Source of the DNA: Phytoseiulus persimilis
Lineage: Eukaryota > Arthropoda > Arachnida > Mesostigmata > Phytoseiidae
Direction of reading: 5' to 3'
NCBI GenBank assembly: GCA_037576195.1
Contig: CM075103.1
Location: 7,378,001 to 7,442,000, forward strand
DNA: 64,000 nucleotides
The translations under genes were made by a program, and so were the position numbers. The notes beneath the pieces are model-generated. The model ran no database searches, was not told the DNA's origin, and saw only the letters and a program-made list of their open reading frames with translations. Below, one piece after another: positions 34,844-47,271 of the stretch. The first letter of the stretch is position 1. Each line of letters opens with the position of its first letter.

Positions 34844-37800
34844 GTGAGTTCGATTGATGTGGCTTTGATTTCTTTGTTTCTGAAGCGGCCCGACGCGATC
34901 GGTTGTTGCTGGTGGCTTGCCGACTGGCTGGCTGGCGCTGCAACCGCCGCCACCACCGCCGCTGTTGTGTCTACGGGGCTGTTTCCGTTGAGCTGTCACA
35001 CTTTCGAGTGAAGCAAACGATTTCCCACAGTTTACATTCTTTTCTTCGGAGTACGGAGTCTCTGTGCGAGAATAACAGCCGCCGTGGCCACCGACGGCGA
35101 CCGCAGAAACGTAAACGACAAAGCGGGAAGTTCCAGCTCTCTATGATCCCGTCGGGGTGACGTAGCATGACGCTCGATGAGAAGCCGGCATTTCGAATTG
35201 TGAGTAACATCTGGAACGACATCGGCAGCTCCAGCCGCAGCTTTTGACGTCCGCCGCAATCGTCGTTCATGGGAGTTGGCGTCATTCACTCGACGCGGAA
35301 CCGGGCGGCCGCTAAGTCGGACGTCCTGAGACACAGACCGAGCCATCCTGGTTCCTCAACGTCGTGCCCCTGGCGGGCGTGCCGCTGGAGCCGTTACAAC
35401 CCGACGGGGATCGGCTTTACCTAATTTCTCCATTTCGTCCTCACGTCACAGTTCGGAACCTCGGGAGAACGAACGACACCAGAAGGGAAGCTCGAGTGGT
35501 CCTCTCATCTCTGTGGGTCTCTCCGCACGAATCGGGAGTCTAGCCGGATTGAGCCGAGGCTCCGGAAAGAACGTTGACCACCTGATGGGACGGTGATTCG
35601 TGTCCAAAGTGAATTCTGAAATCCACTGAAATTTCAAAGTTTCGTCGAACACGGTCAGGAAGTGGACAGATTCTCTGAGCGCGTACCTCTGCCGGACTTG
35701 CCAGCAGCTGGCTCGCTGCCGAAAGTGACCACCGGCTAACTAGGTCCGTCGATGATAAGCTCTTAGAGGAAATTCGGTCGGCAATCCCGTAATTTTGCCC
35801 GAGATTTCTGGGATTTTCCCCGAGCCAGCTATTCAAGCTCAAAGCCAACGCCCCTTCTGGCCCTTCAGTCGTAGCTCTCCTGTATTCGAGTCTAGCTCCG
35901 ACAAGCTCTCGGAACGGCAAGGTCGGAACCATGAGCGGAAAATGTCGGAAAATAGGGATCATGTCGATCGAGAATGAACGAGTGGTTCGCGCGGCACAGG
36001 CATCGAGACCCTTTCTTTCAACAGGAGGCATACGGAACGTGATCGTTACCCGCTCGATCCAGGTTAGGCAGGAGCACTCCCCTCTGCCCCATGCGACGAA
36101 TCTGTGGAGAAAACGGAACACCGGAAGTCCTGGCGCCCACTTGAGAAAAGGATGCGTGCTTGTTCGCAGCCACATGTGAGCCCACGGGCATCGATTGACT
36201 TGTGTATCGATCAATCGAAGCGGGTCAAGTGGTTTCCACTTCCTGAAAAGCTCACCCGCCCTTGACCTGAAATCCAAGAGGGAACTCGTAGCGTCCGGCA
36301 AGCAAACCCGCATTGGCGTCCACGCAGACCCTAAGCTTCGGGGAGATCTTCGCCAAGTCGCTCGCACCGGGTCGATCTCCTAATGATGGCATGTCAAGGC
36401 CCAGGAGTCTCAAGTTTTCAGTGACGAGGAGCGATCTCAGGAAGAACTTCACGGGGAGCACAGGCTCCTCATGACAATGTCCGGAATCGCGGAGGGCTTC
36501 CCGAAACGAGCGGAGCTCATTTGTTGCGCTTTTATGCTCCTACGTACGATGGCCTTCGCAGCACTGCCCGTCTTCCCAGTCGATCGGTGGGAAAGTCAGT
36601 CTACCTGTCAGTCGATTTCTCCATCTGCTCCTCCACGTCGATGGCTAGTTGTCTCGAGGACAGCAGCAGCATGGAGAGTGGTACTGATGTTGTTTAGCAT
36701 ATTGATTGAACGGCCAATTCAGTTCGAACGAGAGAACTCGACGAGGAGAATAGAATTACGAGCAGCCTTCTACTCGACCGTCGGCTGGTGGTCGCCCACC
36801 CGCCCGCTCATTGACCTGATGTCGTCCAGGACACTCGATGGGGATGTCGTGGAATGAGGGCGAGGAGGAAGATGAGGACGGAATGATCAAGACGGAATGA
36901 TGAACAACAACCGCGGACGGCTGGCTATCTGTCGAGGCAGGCAGGTCACGCGTTGAAGTTCTGTTGTTCACGTCATCCAATCCAGTGGTATGCCCACGCT
37001 GATCGCTCACTTGATGAAGCACTCCAGACAAGAGCCTTCTAATTATTCCTTCGGGGCGAAAGCGGGTGCGAACCCCCGACCGCCGTTCAACAAAGGTGGG
37101 CCGATGCTGTTTGTTGCACCGAGGAACCGAGCGCGTCGTGGACAACGCGCCGCGAAGACAAAATTTCAGTGCATTCCTCGCCGGCGACGAATGATTAACG
37201 AGTTCTCTTCGAGTATCGGTTTACAGCCTACCAAACAAACGGCATGTCAGCCGCACCGCCAGATTGACTGGCGAGCGAGCCCAGAAGCGATCCGACAAGA
37301 GTTTCAGCTCAGGGCCAACTGCAGCATACCACGGGCGCTAGACACATCAAACCGGGAAGCTGCTGCAACAACGAGAAAGAAACGCAGACATTTCAGAGAG
37401 ATTCAAAGTCACTGTCCCGAGCCGTGGGAGAGAGAAAACATTCGAACAAGTGCAAACGCGTTCCTGCGTGCCCGGCCCGCTGGTACACCTGGATGCGTGC
37501 GTGTTCACTCGTTCGCTCCAACTCTCGAAACTTCAACTGCTGCTCAACAGGAAGAGAGTGATTGAACATTGCGGCTGGTTGCACAGATGTAAAAATATTC
37601 GACCGCGGGATCTGTCGCCGCGGAATGTTAACCATAATGAGCAGCGCTGCACTAAATCACTGGTGGCTGCTTTTCCTCGTTCTCTCGTTTCGTCCGAATC
37701 GCTTCCTGCCTGTGGCGCGCGTTCCCACTTCTGCCGCGTACTCGGAAACCTCAGTAGTCGGTCTGGTTTCCCGCGCCGCGTCATCCGAGCTCTCGGAAAC

Positions 37801-39956
37801 ATGTGTTGCGGTCGAGTGCCGATCCGACATGCGGCATCGGGCGGAGCAGTTCTGAAGAATGCGCTCAGAGTGCCACGACGATCGGCAGTGTATACGCTGG
37901 GATCGCGAACAAAGCGGCTCGCCGCGTGTGACTCCTTCAGCGTGACATTGTCCGACTTCATCTTCGGAGTGCGCTCGTGATCGACAGCTCAATTGGACCG
38001 GTAGTCGGTTCGGATGTCATCGTGCACGTGCGCCCGAACGTACCTGCTGTACAGTACCTGCTCGTACGTTCCGCCGACAATGTTTGCGTTCCTGAATTTT
38101 CGGGTGTACGAGAAGAGTTCCCGGAACTAACATCCGACAACGGCCGTCGACCACAGCGGAGAATGGCGAGCTCGTCCTCCGCTAACGCTGCTCTCTCGGC
38201 ACTGTCTTCACGATCGGCGGGCCAGCACAATACCATTTGAATATTTTTTTCATCTGTGCGGCGCTGTAAGTGCCTGACTCCGTTGGCTGACTGCGCGCAC
38301 CCGCGCGTTGTTGTTGTCATGTCATGTCTGCTCTGATGGAAGCTCGATAGATTTATCGCTTTCATTAGATGGAAACATTCACATGAGCGGAAGACAAATA
38401 CTCAACTCATTCATTCTGTTTGGAACTGCTCCGTAGAATTTATCGATCCGAGCCGCTCATGGATGCTGGGTGAGCCGTCGACCAACGCCGGCCGATCGAA
38501 GGGAGGTTGAATCGACGCAGCTCCCTAACGCGCGTAATCCGGACTCTCGAGGTGGCGACATCGAGATTGCGTGTACAGTCGGCCTCTCATTCAATCGAGA
38601 CGTCTGGGGCAGCCGGCCCATCCATCAAGGAGAGCGTTATTCGTATCAGATGCGTGTTTTGATTTCCGACACATGTTTCGGCGTTTCGCTGCTGCGACAT
38701 TCATTTTCCAGAGATTGCCGAACATGATCCGTCACCGCTGAGTGCAGCGTTGGAGCTCGTGCTCCACTGAATCGAACACGAGTCTGCGTTATCGTCTGCC
38801 GGATCACCTGATGGTCGCGTCAGAAGCTGTTCGATGTAGCGGTCAGAAGCCATGGCGCAAACTGAGCTCGTTTTTCCTCGTGTCCAGACCTCGCGAAACG
38901 GCGGCAACAACTCCGACCCAGACGCTGAAGAATATTGTCCAGGCGGTCGGACGGGGTGACCAAGCGGCGAGATTGCACCGCTCAAAACTTGTTGATTACG
39001 AGGATCTGTTTGCTGTCGTGCGGGCCATCCCGAGTCCGATCATTCTCTGTATTCCTTTCGTTCGTTCGGCCCGCCGACTCCATCTTCCTGTACATACCGT
39101 TCGCTGGCTGGTTCGCTCTCACTCGTGTTGTCCCTCGTCCACACTTGAGTTGAGTCAACATGTTCACGATGTTCGTGGCACAGACGAGGGTGGAGTAGGA
39201 GCTGTCACCTGAGGAGGCGATGCACTGCCCGTCTGACGGCAGCTCGGACCGCGGGCTCAATTGAGTGCATCCGAAAAAAACGTCGGATAAACATGATTAG
39301 CTCGACCACCCAACGCATCGGACTGCGCTTTCAGCAATTTTCTCGCCGGGATCGCGCCGCGCTGGGACCAAGATCGTGCTCGAAGTAGATAGACCGATCG
39401 TACTATCGATGGATCATATCATCTCGTGGAGGCTGATTTCCGAATGGAACAACCGGGGTCTGGTCCAGGTTTCCTTCGTTTTCTCGGCTCGAGACGAATT
39501 CGCGGACTCGATTTCGCGACTTCGGCTTATCCTTCGGGCCTTCCTCTGTCCTTTTCGCAGAAACGCTCGGCGGACTCCCCCGGAGAAGAGCCGAGGACAA
39601 AACGGCAGAGATGACTTGAGGCCCTCGAAGAAAACATCCGCAACGCAATAACACTCAGAGCGATGACTCTTTTTGAGAGCCGTAGTATATTTAGATTTAC
39701 GTTCTGGTCCACTCTGCAGAGGGTGTTATTTCAGCCCGGACCAAAAACCAGTCTACGTGGCTACGTTGTAACAACTCGACGAGTTCAAGGCTGGACATCG
39801 TGCCGCCACAGCCTGGAGCGTTCAAGAGTCGGTCAGCGGGTTAGTAGTGGAAGGTGGATCGCGACTGGCTTTCGTGGCGGCGGCTGCGACGACGGACAAG
39901 GAAATGCAGCTGGGCCTTTGACGACGCTACGCTGGATCGCAGAGCGGCTTACTCAC
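34844..39956. other. No supported gene
   Basis: A minus frame at 35540-36367 is open for 275 codons from a GTG start, but its third positions are about 52 percent GC, like background, and no domain is visible. A small TCGATTGA/TCAATCGA hairpin is at 36191-36218, and the 11-bp word GACGGAATGAT is duplicated in tandem near 36879-36904. A GAACGTAC/GTACGTTC inverted pair lies near 38036-38072. Other frames are short or overlapping. Confidence 0.4.
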
Positions 39957-40150
39957 CTATCGAGCGAGTACTGATAGCCAACTCGAAGGCGTTTCGCAGG
40001 CCTTTGCATGCTGCGTCGTCGAGGCGCCATGACCGAGACGGCGGAACGACGTGAGCAGCGGCGGCAACAATGACGGTGGCAACTGCAGCTCCTGCCGCCA
40101 ACTTGAAGACTCTGTCCGACTTGGGAGCTTTTGTGCGTGGAATTTCGTCG
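39957..40150 (-). CDS. Candidate exon with Ala-rich hydrophobic segment
   Basis: On the minus strand an open frame ends at an excellent donor, TCGATAG/GTGAGTAAG (exon end 39957). A possible acceptor, CATGCCGCAG, would start the exon at 40150. The translation includes DEIPRTKAPKSDRVFKLAAG, then a hydrophobic stretch AVATVIVAAAAHVV that could be a membrane or signal-anchor segment, then a polar tail. Third-position GC is about 60 percent. The donor is the strongest evidence; the acceptor is weak, the minus +1 frame is also open, and a 127-codon plus frame (40070-40450) overlaps. No partner exon was confirmed. Confidence 0.18.
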
Positions 40151-41457
40151 CTGCGGCATGCCAACGTGTGTCAACTCGGCGGCGAGGTCACACATCAAAA
40201 AGTGTCCTTTCTTCTATTCGAGCGCTTGGGCGAACTCCGCGACCATCGCAACCCGGCAACGGATGCACTGCGTGACGCATGCACGACTGCTGGCGGCTCA
40301 ATAGCCGGAATCGGTCATTCTTTTCAGAGTGGGCGAGATCAGCTGCGTTCCCACTTGGAAGAAAATCTACTCCGATTCGCTAAGGTGCGCTTGGACTCCG
40401 CTCCGTCTCATGGGTTCGCCCGGGTGCCGGGGAGCATTGTCTTCCGATGAATCTGGAAAAAGCTGACAATGAGAGTTATTCATGGCCTTTTTCCGCCGAG
40501 CAGCCGTTGGTCTGTCAGTGGAAGCAGCGGCGACCGCTTTGAACGGCCAGGCCCGAAGCGTAACTAGAAGATGGCCTATGCACTTTTACGTCTTTAGACT
40601 ATTTACGCCCTGCCAAGATCGGACAAGGCCGTAGCAGACACGTGCGGTCAGGCCTTTCGGTGAAACGCGCCAAAACTCGACGAGACCGCTCGCCGCTTGT
40701 TATGATGTGGTTACGTAGGTCTTCTAGTGGTTTTGGTTCTGATCCTGGGTGTGGGCGCGAAATCGTTTCGTTTCTCGGACAGCGACCTTATCGAGAGTCG
40801 GCGGTAATTTCCCCTGGAACAACTGAGCGACTTCCCGCTTAGTTTCAGGAACAAAAAGGTCGACCTCCGACGCTCGGCGCGTGAAGACATGTCGCTCCCA
40901 GGAACACTACCCCCGAGGAGCTCCCTCGGTCGCGGTTCGAGTGCATTGACCAGATTGGCTAGATGACCGGTCGTCCACCAGGAATTATTCCATGAACGAC
41001 TGGAGGCTCTTGTGCATATAGAAAGCTCCGGTTCGTGGGAGCATTGCCTGGCCTCAAGTGCTTTTGACACCCGTTGTTGGTGTCGCTCACGTCCTGCACG
41101 AATCGGTCTCAACAGGACGATGCGAGCGACAAGCGGATTCACACAAACACACACACACAACTTACCGACCGCGCGCCTAAACACAACAAGCCCGGGAGCT
41201 GCTGAAAACAATCCAAACAGTCCTGATGGAATAACTAGAGCGATCTGTCCTGGGTTAGTCCCGATCGGAAGGCTCTCCTCGTACGAAACCTATCCCAGTC
41301 GAGCGTGTGGCTCGGAGTGAGATGATTGGTTTCATTCAATTTCGGCCAATTTGTTACTTTGTCGCAGCAGCAGCAGCCGGTCAAGGTAGGGGTCTGCCGC
41401 GCGAAACCACTCAGCTCGAACTCCGAACTCGCTCCGATATTGCCGGCGGTGATCATC

Positions 41458-41478
41458 GTCGTCGTCGTCGTCGTCGTC
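41458..41478. repeat. (GTC)7 microsatellite
   Basis: Seven uninterrupted GTC units. GTC/CGA/GAC-type trinucleotide repeats recur across the window (21785, 27480, 42995, 60059). Confidence 0.88.
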
Positions 41479-44400
41479 CTTCTGAAGCGTATCCTGGTAG
41501 GCGGAACCGACGCCGTACGAGTCCGAAGCACTTAGCTACGGGTAACCCGCCTCGCATTCAGATTCGGCTGAGCATCAGGTCAATGAGGCTCGCTCGGAGT
41601 TCCGATGCGATTAGAGGGACCGAAAAATGAGGCAAGAGAAACGCGTTGTCGGGTCCGGTACCAGAGGCAACACCACGAAGATCAACTCGAGGTTTTACTC
41701 CGAGCCCCTTATGATAGGGGAGCTATGCGTTTGTGGAACTCGTGCAGTTTTTGATCGCTAATTTTTTTCCGCTCCGCTCGTCCCATTTCCGCGAAACTTC
41801 GCAGCCTTCCTCTCGGCTGAATAGTTCGATTGCTCGAATATCGCCATGATTAGAGTCATGATGTCGACGGTGAGTTGCACGATGATTCGATACGAATTAG
41901 CCGTTCTGACAATGGGCGATAATAGCGAGATAATTATTGTAGCGGCGATGTCCTGTCCTGCGAAGAGGTGGGAGAAAGGGGCGCGAGAGGAAAAGTCGGG
42001 AAAAGGCCGAAGAACCGGCAGCAACAAATTACATTTTCAATCGGCTCATTTTGCTGGCTGTATCGCCACGCCTTCTTCTGCGGCTGGTGATGGTGGCACT
42101 GTGGCCAGGGTTTGCACGCCTCGGTTTTGACTTTTTATCTTGACTGCCATTGAAGAGGTTTTTTTTTCTTTTTGTTCATTCGTTCGCTCTGACCTGAGCA
42201 GGAGGACGAGGAAAAGACCGCCTGCACTTATCACGCATCTGCCACGACCGCGAAAACTTTCATGCTGTCACAAAGTTCAGCGCAGCAGCAGCGTCGTTGT
42301 CGCATATGCCTTGCAGATTTCGGGGGCGGTCCCGCTCGATGGAAGTTGTTACCGGCTCGGGCATTCTCCGGCTCCGGGATCGAATCGCTCTCAACGGACG
42401 AACGGCTCCGAGTTCCGCAGAAGATTCAGGTCCAAGCCAGTCCATACCCTCTCGCTCCCGCGTGAAATCGCAGTGTTCACTCGGAACGCGCCCGTACACG
42501 TTCACCACGGACGGCTCAGGTTTTTTTTTCGCTTGTTTGCCTGCCGGCTCGACCGCTTGTTAGGGGGACTTCTTTTCGTGCGAGTAATTCGACCAAAACG
42601 TCAGTTAGTCATGTCGATACTAACAACTGTGCTGCCTCTCAGACGACTGCCCGGCTATCAGGTAGCCGAACCCCTCAGTCGATATACGTTCGAGAGGTTT
42701 TCTGCTCGTTCAATTGTTGGTGGTTCGTTTTTGCCTCCTCCTCCTCCTCCTGGTCGTCGTCGTCGAAATGTCATCATTAGAATTGAGACGAAAGCTTGCG
42801 GAACTAATCCAGCTGCCTACGAGCACGCGACAAACTTGTTGTCCGCGTCGCCTGCGGCGGAGACTCGCTCGGTCACTCCGTCCCGCGTTCGTCCGCCTGT
42901 TGGTTAGCCAGTCAGTTAGTTAGGTTGAATGGTTCGGATCTGGGTTGCATGGCTTCATAAATTGTTTGTAGCCGGGCCACACCTGGTAATTTAATTGTCG
43001 TCGTCGTCGACAAAGACGATACTGCCGCGCCGCGGCAATTACTGTGGTGCGAGTCCTTTCTAGCACGCGGACAACAACCGATGTGGTTGTCTCTCTAATT
43101 CGAGTGAATCGTTCCGGAAGCCTTGATGATCGCGAATCGTCGCGGGAGTTGGATAGCTTTACAGCTCCTTCTCTTCCTCGCTCCTGAGCTAGCCCGTTCC
43201 CCCCGCAGCGACGTTCTCCCCGGTGCGGGTCTCGCGCTGTCATTATTCTCCTCCCCATATACCTTATTCCCATAAACCCATTGATCACAATCACCGTGCG
43301 TCCGTTCCTCCGAGCTGTCGCTGAAGAGTCGCCCGCAGCCCCTGGTGTTGGAGTGGGCCCCCCGTATCACCCGCGCGCGCGTATCACGAGAGATAGATTC
43401 TCTAAAGAGCGGAGGAAAACACGCCTTCCCCCGATACCGATGAGCCCGTGGACTTTGGCATTCTCGAACTGTTCATACTTTGAGCTCTCGAACATTTACA
43501 GGAGCCTTGGCTGAGAATGAACGTACGCACACACGTTCTCGAAACAGTGTCCCGACAACTGCCGGCGCGGCGTCCCATTAACACGGCTTCCCCGACCGGA
43601 ACGCGGGCTGTTTGTCCTCGAACGGCGATCTGGTAGGCCGCCGCGACAGGACCAAATCGGTCGGGCGAGACGAGGGGCGACGGGGAAAAGGCTTCCTCAA
43701 TTGTAAACGGGAACGCAGCGACGACAAGTCTATTTGAGCAGCGAACAAGAGAAGAGACTACTGACTACCGTTGACGGTAATCGTAAACGGGGGGACAGTT
43801 GCTCGTAGATACCGTATCTTATCTCCCATGGTGAGCCTGAGAACCCCGATCTCCCGTTATTCATTTTTGCAGAGCCAGAATCACTCGCATGCCGTGACGA
43901 AGGCCGAACTCTTGGGGCCCCAGCTTGGATCTGTCGGATCTGGTCGAGCGATCCGGGCAGGAGGGAACCTGAGCCAAGCCACGGCGGCCTGAGTGAATCG
44001 GTTCCCCCGCTCGATGCGCGAGATTCTCGAGTTTGCGGGAGGACATCCGACAAACTCTTGATTCCTCTGGAAGCGAACTCTTGATGTAATTGAGACGAGC
44101 GCCGCGTCGACGTCGTAGACTGTACGTCACACGGAAATCGCGATGGTACCGGAAGTCTCGCTGCTTGAAACTGAATGATACCAAATGTAGCGGATCGATT
44201 GACCAGAATAGATGCTTGCATAGATACTCATTTTTGGGCTCTGGAGTGGCGGTCACGCTCCGGTGGGCGTCGCCGCCCACGATCACCGCCGCCGGTGACA
44301 TCGGGGGTTGGGCGACGACCGCGATCCTGGCGGTCTTCCGTCGAAACGAGCCAGAGCTCTGTCTAATACTTCCGCGTCTGCAAGCGGGAGCTCTCTCGAT

Positions 44401-44610
44401 AACGGTCGGGAACCGTCATCCTCCAATAGCTGTCCCATATTGGGAGATCACGTTTCCAGAAGAAATGATACTGCGTTCCGATCCTGGTTCCGGGTCAGAT
44501 AGAGATCAACGTGGGGAAACAAATCGAATCGGCCTCAGATTTATCACCGGGACGGGAATTGCTGTTCTTTGACGCGGTTTTCGTTCTGGAAATCCGACCG
44601 TGATCTCTGC

Positions 44611-44611
<1 letters not shown>

Positions 44612-44640
<29 letters not shown>
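44612..44640. repeat. C29 homopolymer
   Basis: Twenty-nine consecutive C, then T and six more C. The opposite strand is a potential G-quadruplex and this strand a potential i-motif. The exact length is unlikely to be reliable in any assembly. Confidence 0.92.
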
Positions 44641-44643
<3 letters not shown>

Positions 44644-46888
44644 CCCCGGGTAAAGCTTATTGCAAAGTTTCGAGCACATCCCGAGGTGTCAGACGCTCCG
44701 AGCCGACTTTGGCGGGAAATCATAGAGGAGCACCCCGCGGAAGTTGTCATTCTGCTCGGTTCGGACCGCTCAAGGATCGCAAAGCGTGAGATTGCTCAGA
44801 ACGCGGAGCGAAATGGCCGGGATGCTCACGAATAACGGTTTTCCTCCCGGAGGTTTGGAGCTCCGACGCGGTATCTCCCGATCAGGTGCTTCCGGCGCGA
44901 TGAATTTCTCGCGTGAAAAATCAAGCTGACTCAATGTAGAAGTCCGTCCAAGCTGGTTGAGAGCTCAAACAAGAGGTCCTCGGACGCGAGTTTGTCTTTG
45001 CGTGCGATTGGCACTTTGGCCGCTCGGGCAGATGGCGACCAAGTCATGATACGGATGGCGAAAGTCGGACAGCAGACCTTCTCTAAGAGACGCCGGAACG
45101 GCTGACAAAGTTCTGTAATGCGCCGCGGATGACGTGCAGCCGACCGTAAACTAATTTCCGATCGGACGAGGTGAGGTTGTCTAACTGACCGCCACCGCAA
45201 CCGCCGCACTGCTGGAGCCGCAAGCGACGGACGGAGCGGCGCATTCGAAAACTGACCAAAGAACAAACAGAAGTCAGAGCAGCATGGAAGCGGCAAGCCT
45301 GGACGGGGATCAATCACAAGCTGCGAAACTTCTGGGACGAAGCAGCGGTGATCGCACGGACTTTTCCCTACGTGTTCGATGCCATCGTGAGCTTGTTCGT
45401 CTGGCCGCTGGGTCGCGGACGGACGCGTGCCAGAGGAGTGTGTTTGTTTATTTGCTTTGGCTTTGATGTTTCGTCGAACCAAATCGAAACCACTACGAGT
45501 CCCAAAGCTTGCGCCGCCAATCTAAAAGAAGAACGCGTTTCGATTTGGAGTGATTGGCATTTCTCGCCCGCTCCGCACTTGTGACCCAGCCATTCTCAAT
45601 TAAGCAAAACCGTACTGCGTTCATCTCTGTCGCGGAGATCACCGCCGCCGCGGTCGTCGTTCATCGTCGCCGCCGCCAATGGATCCGCGACAAAATCGCC
45701 CATCAGGACCATGAGCAGACCGTTCGAGGATCAGAGAGTTCGCTCGTCGGCTCCAGGGATATGCGTCGATAATCCAGACCCAGCGCATGACACTCCAGCC
45801 TCGGCTCCAGCTGCTTGTCCGGAGCTCCCTCCGTGTCTGAGTGGCTCGCTGGCGGACTTTATCCGCGCTGTTCGTTCTTCCGCTGGTGCTCTCATCACGA
45901 GAAGAAAAACACAAAATGCAGACAAGAGACGCCTGGACGGCACGCGTTAACACTCCGCTTGACTGGTCATAGGGGTACAATCTTTTAATTACTGACACAG
46001 TCACAGCGTTATGAGCAGGCAGCGCTGTGGAAGCTGCCCGACCGCCCGCCTGTCCGCTTGGCTGTCTGCGCGCTCCATCCAGAACGGTGGTCCTGAGCAG
46101 ACAGTGCCTCAACAAGTGATGCATGACGTCGACGACGGCTTAGATTGTGCCCCGCGGCGAAACCTCAAAATACAACCAGTCAGTTGCTCACTCAGCCCGA
46201 GCCTCCCCCGGTCATCTGTCTCATCGACTCGGTCGGAGTTCACCTCCTCCTCCCTCTGTGCGTCACCGGCGGGCATCCCAGTGAACCTCGCCAATCTCCG
46301 TTGTGATACGGCCGATCTCCTCCGGGACACCGTTGATCAGATCCTGGAATCTCCCGTTGCTGTGGAGAGCTTGCCTCGACGGCCACAGCTGCGACCCGAG
46401 CTCGATGAGGACGGAATCCGGGTTTGCTGATGAATGGACTTCAATTTCTGTGTACAAATGTTTCTTATCCAACCGGGTGACAAACTCACTGAGCTCGAAC
46501 GCGTGCTGCCTCCCTTCTCGGCTCGAGCACTCGTTCCGCGGCTGACAAGCTGGTGAATTAGAGGGCGGTGAGGACCGCATCTCTCAGAAGTCTCAAAGCG
46601 CTTGCCTTCCTCCCTGGGCGCACTGTTGACGAGCGAACAGGCTTGCTTCGCGGGAGGGGCGTACGAAGCGAGGTCAAGGGGGTGGCATACCCGGGAACCG
46701 CCGATCGCAGGAGGATCCCGTTTGAGGGAGTCTGGGTGCTTCAGGGTTTCCAGGAGGTTCTGCCGATGGGTCGCTAGAGCTTCGGGAAACTCCATTCCAG
46801 TTGCTAATTTAGCGGGAACTACCCGAAAGCCGACGAAAAACCGTGAGGTTTAGAATCCTGGTTCTGAACCCCAATATCTAAGCAAGTT

Positions 46889-47271
46889 CTAAATGAATCT
46901 GATATGGTTCTTGATAAACGGTTCAACGAAACCAACGGAGAAGCTCCTGGAAGCCAATTCCTTGAATTTGAGGTTCCGAGATCGACGGCTTGCGCCGGGT
47001 CCAGCCCTATCGGGATGTGTTGATGGCAAGGTCCCCTTGTCGGTGTTTCCTGGTTATTCGGACAGAAAACGCTTGCCGGAAGATGCCCACAGATTTAGCG
47101 GCTAGTTGTCATATTCAGAGCCAATCACGAGTCGAGGCGCTTCGAAGACGGGATTCGTCAAAAGCGAACGTTCTCACCTGAGACGGGTTCAGTCTCCACT
47201 AGCGTTTGATTCGATTTCTGCTCGGCGCATCGAGAGCCGATAAGTGCATCTCTTTCGCACTGTCCGCTCTT
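46889..47271 (-). CDS. Two-exon 3-prime gene-end candidate
   Basis: On the minus strand the upstream exon (47271-47178) lies between the acceptor TCTGTTGTACAG and the strong donor CTCAG/GTGAGAAC. The terminal exon (47049-46889) follows the acceptor CTGTCCGAATAACCAG and ends at TAG. Intron length is 128 bp and the phases agree (1 nt plus 2 nt). The product would contain KSGQCERDALIGSRCAEQ, with two cysteines, and end SRSFSVGFVEPFIKNHIRFI. Third-position GC in the terminal exon is about 63 percent. An alternative first-exon frame exists upstream (donor TTGAG/GTAATT near 47331), but its phase conflicts with this reading. No family is recognised. Confidence 0.25.

Larger units (their letters stand above)
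40151..46888. other. No supported gene; simple repeats and a C29 run
   Basis: Long but unsupported frames include 42140-42907 (plus, 255 codons, non-ATG start). A (GTC)7 repeat is at 41458-41478, an interrupted CA repeat near 41141-41159, CCT/GTC tandem words around 42736-42765, and a 29-nt C run at 44612-44640. The rest is unique, with short frames on both strands. I see no transposon ends or RNA gene. Confidence 0.45.

Noticed and set aside
35540-36367. 275-codon minus frame
   Set aside because: Third-position GC is about 52 percent, equal to background; GTG start; no recognisable motif.
40070-40450. Plus frame with a stretch (FVRGISSLRHANVCQLGG) resembling the helix-C to beta-4 region of protein kinases
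   Set aside because: Similarity is limited to about 20 residues; no catalytic-loop or DFG-type motif follows and the frame ends soon after.
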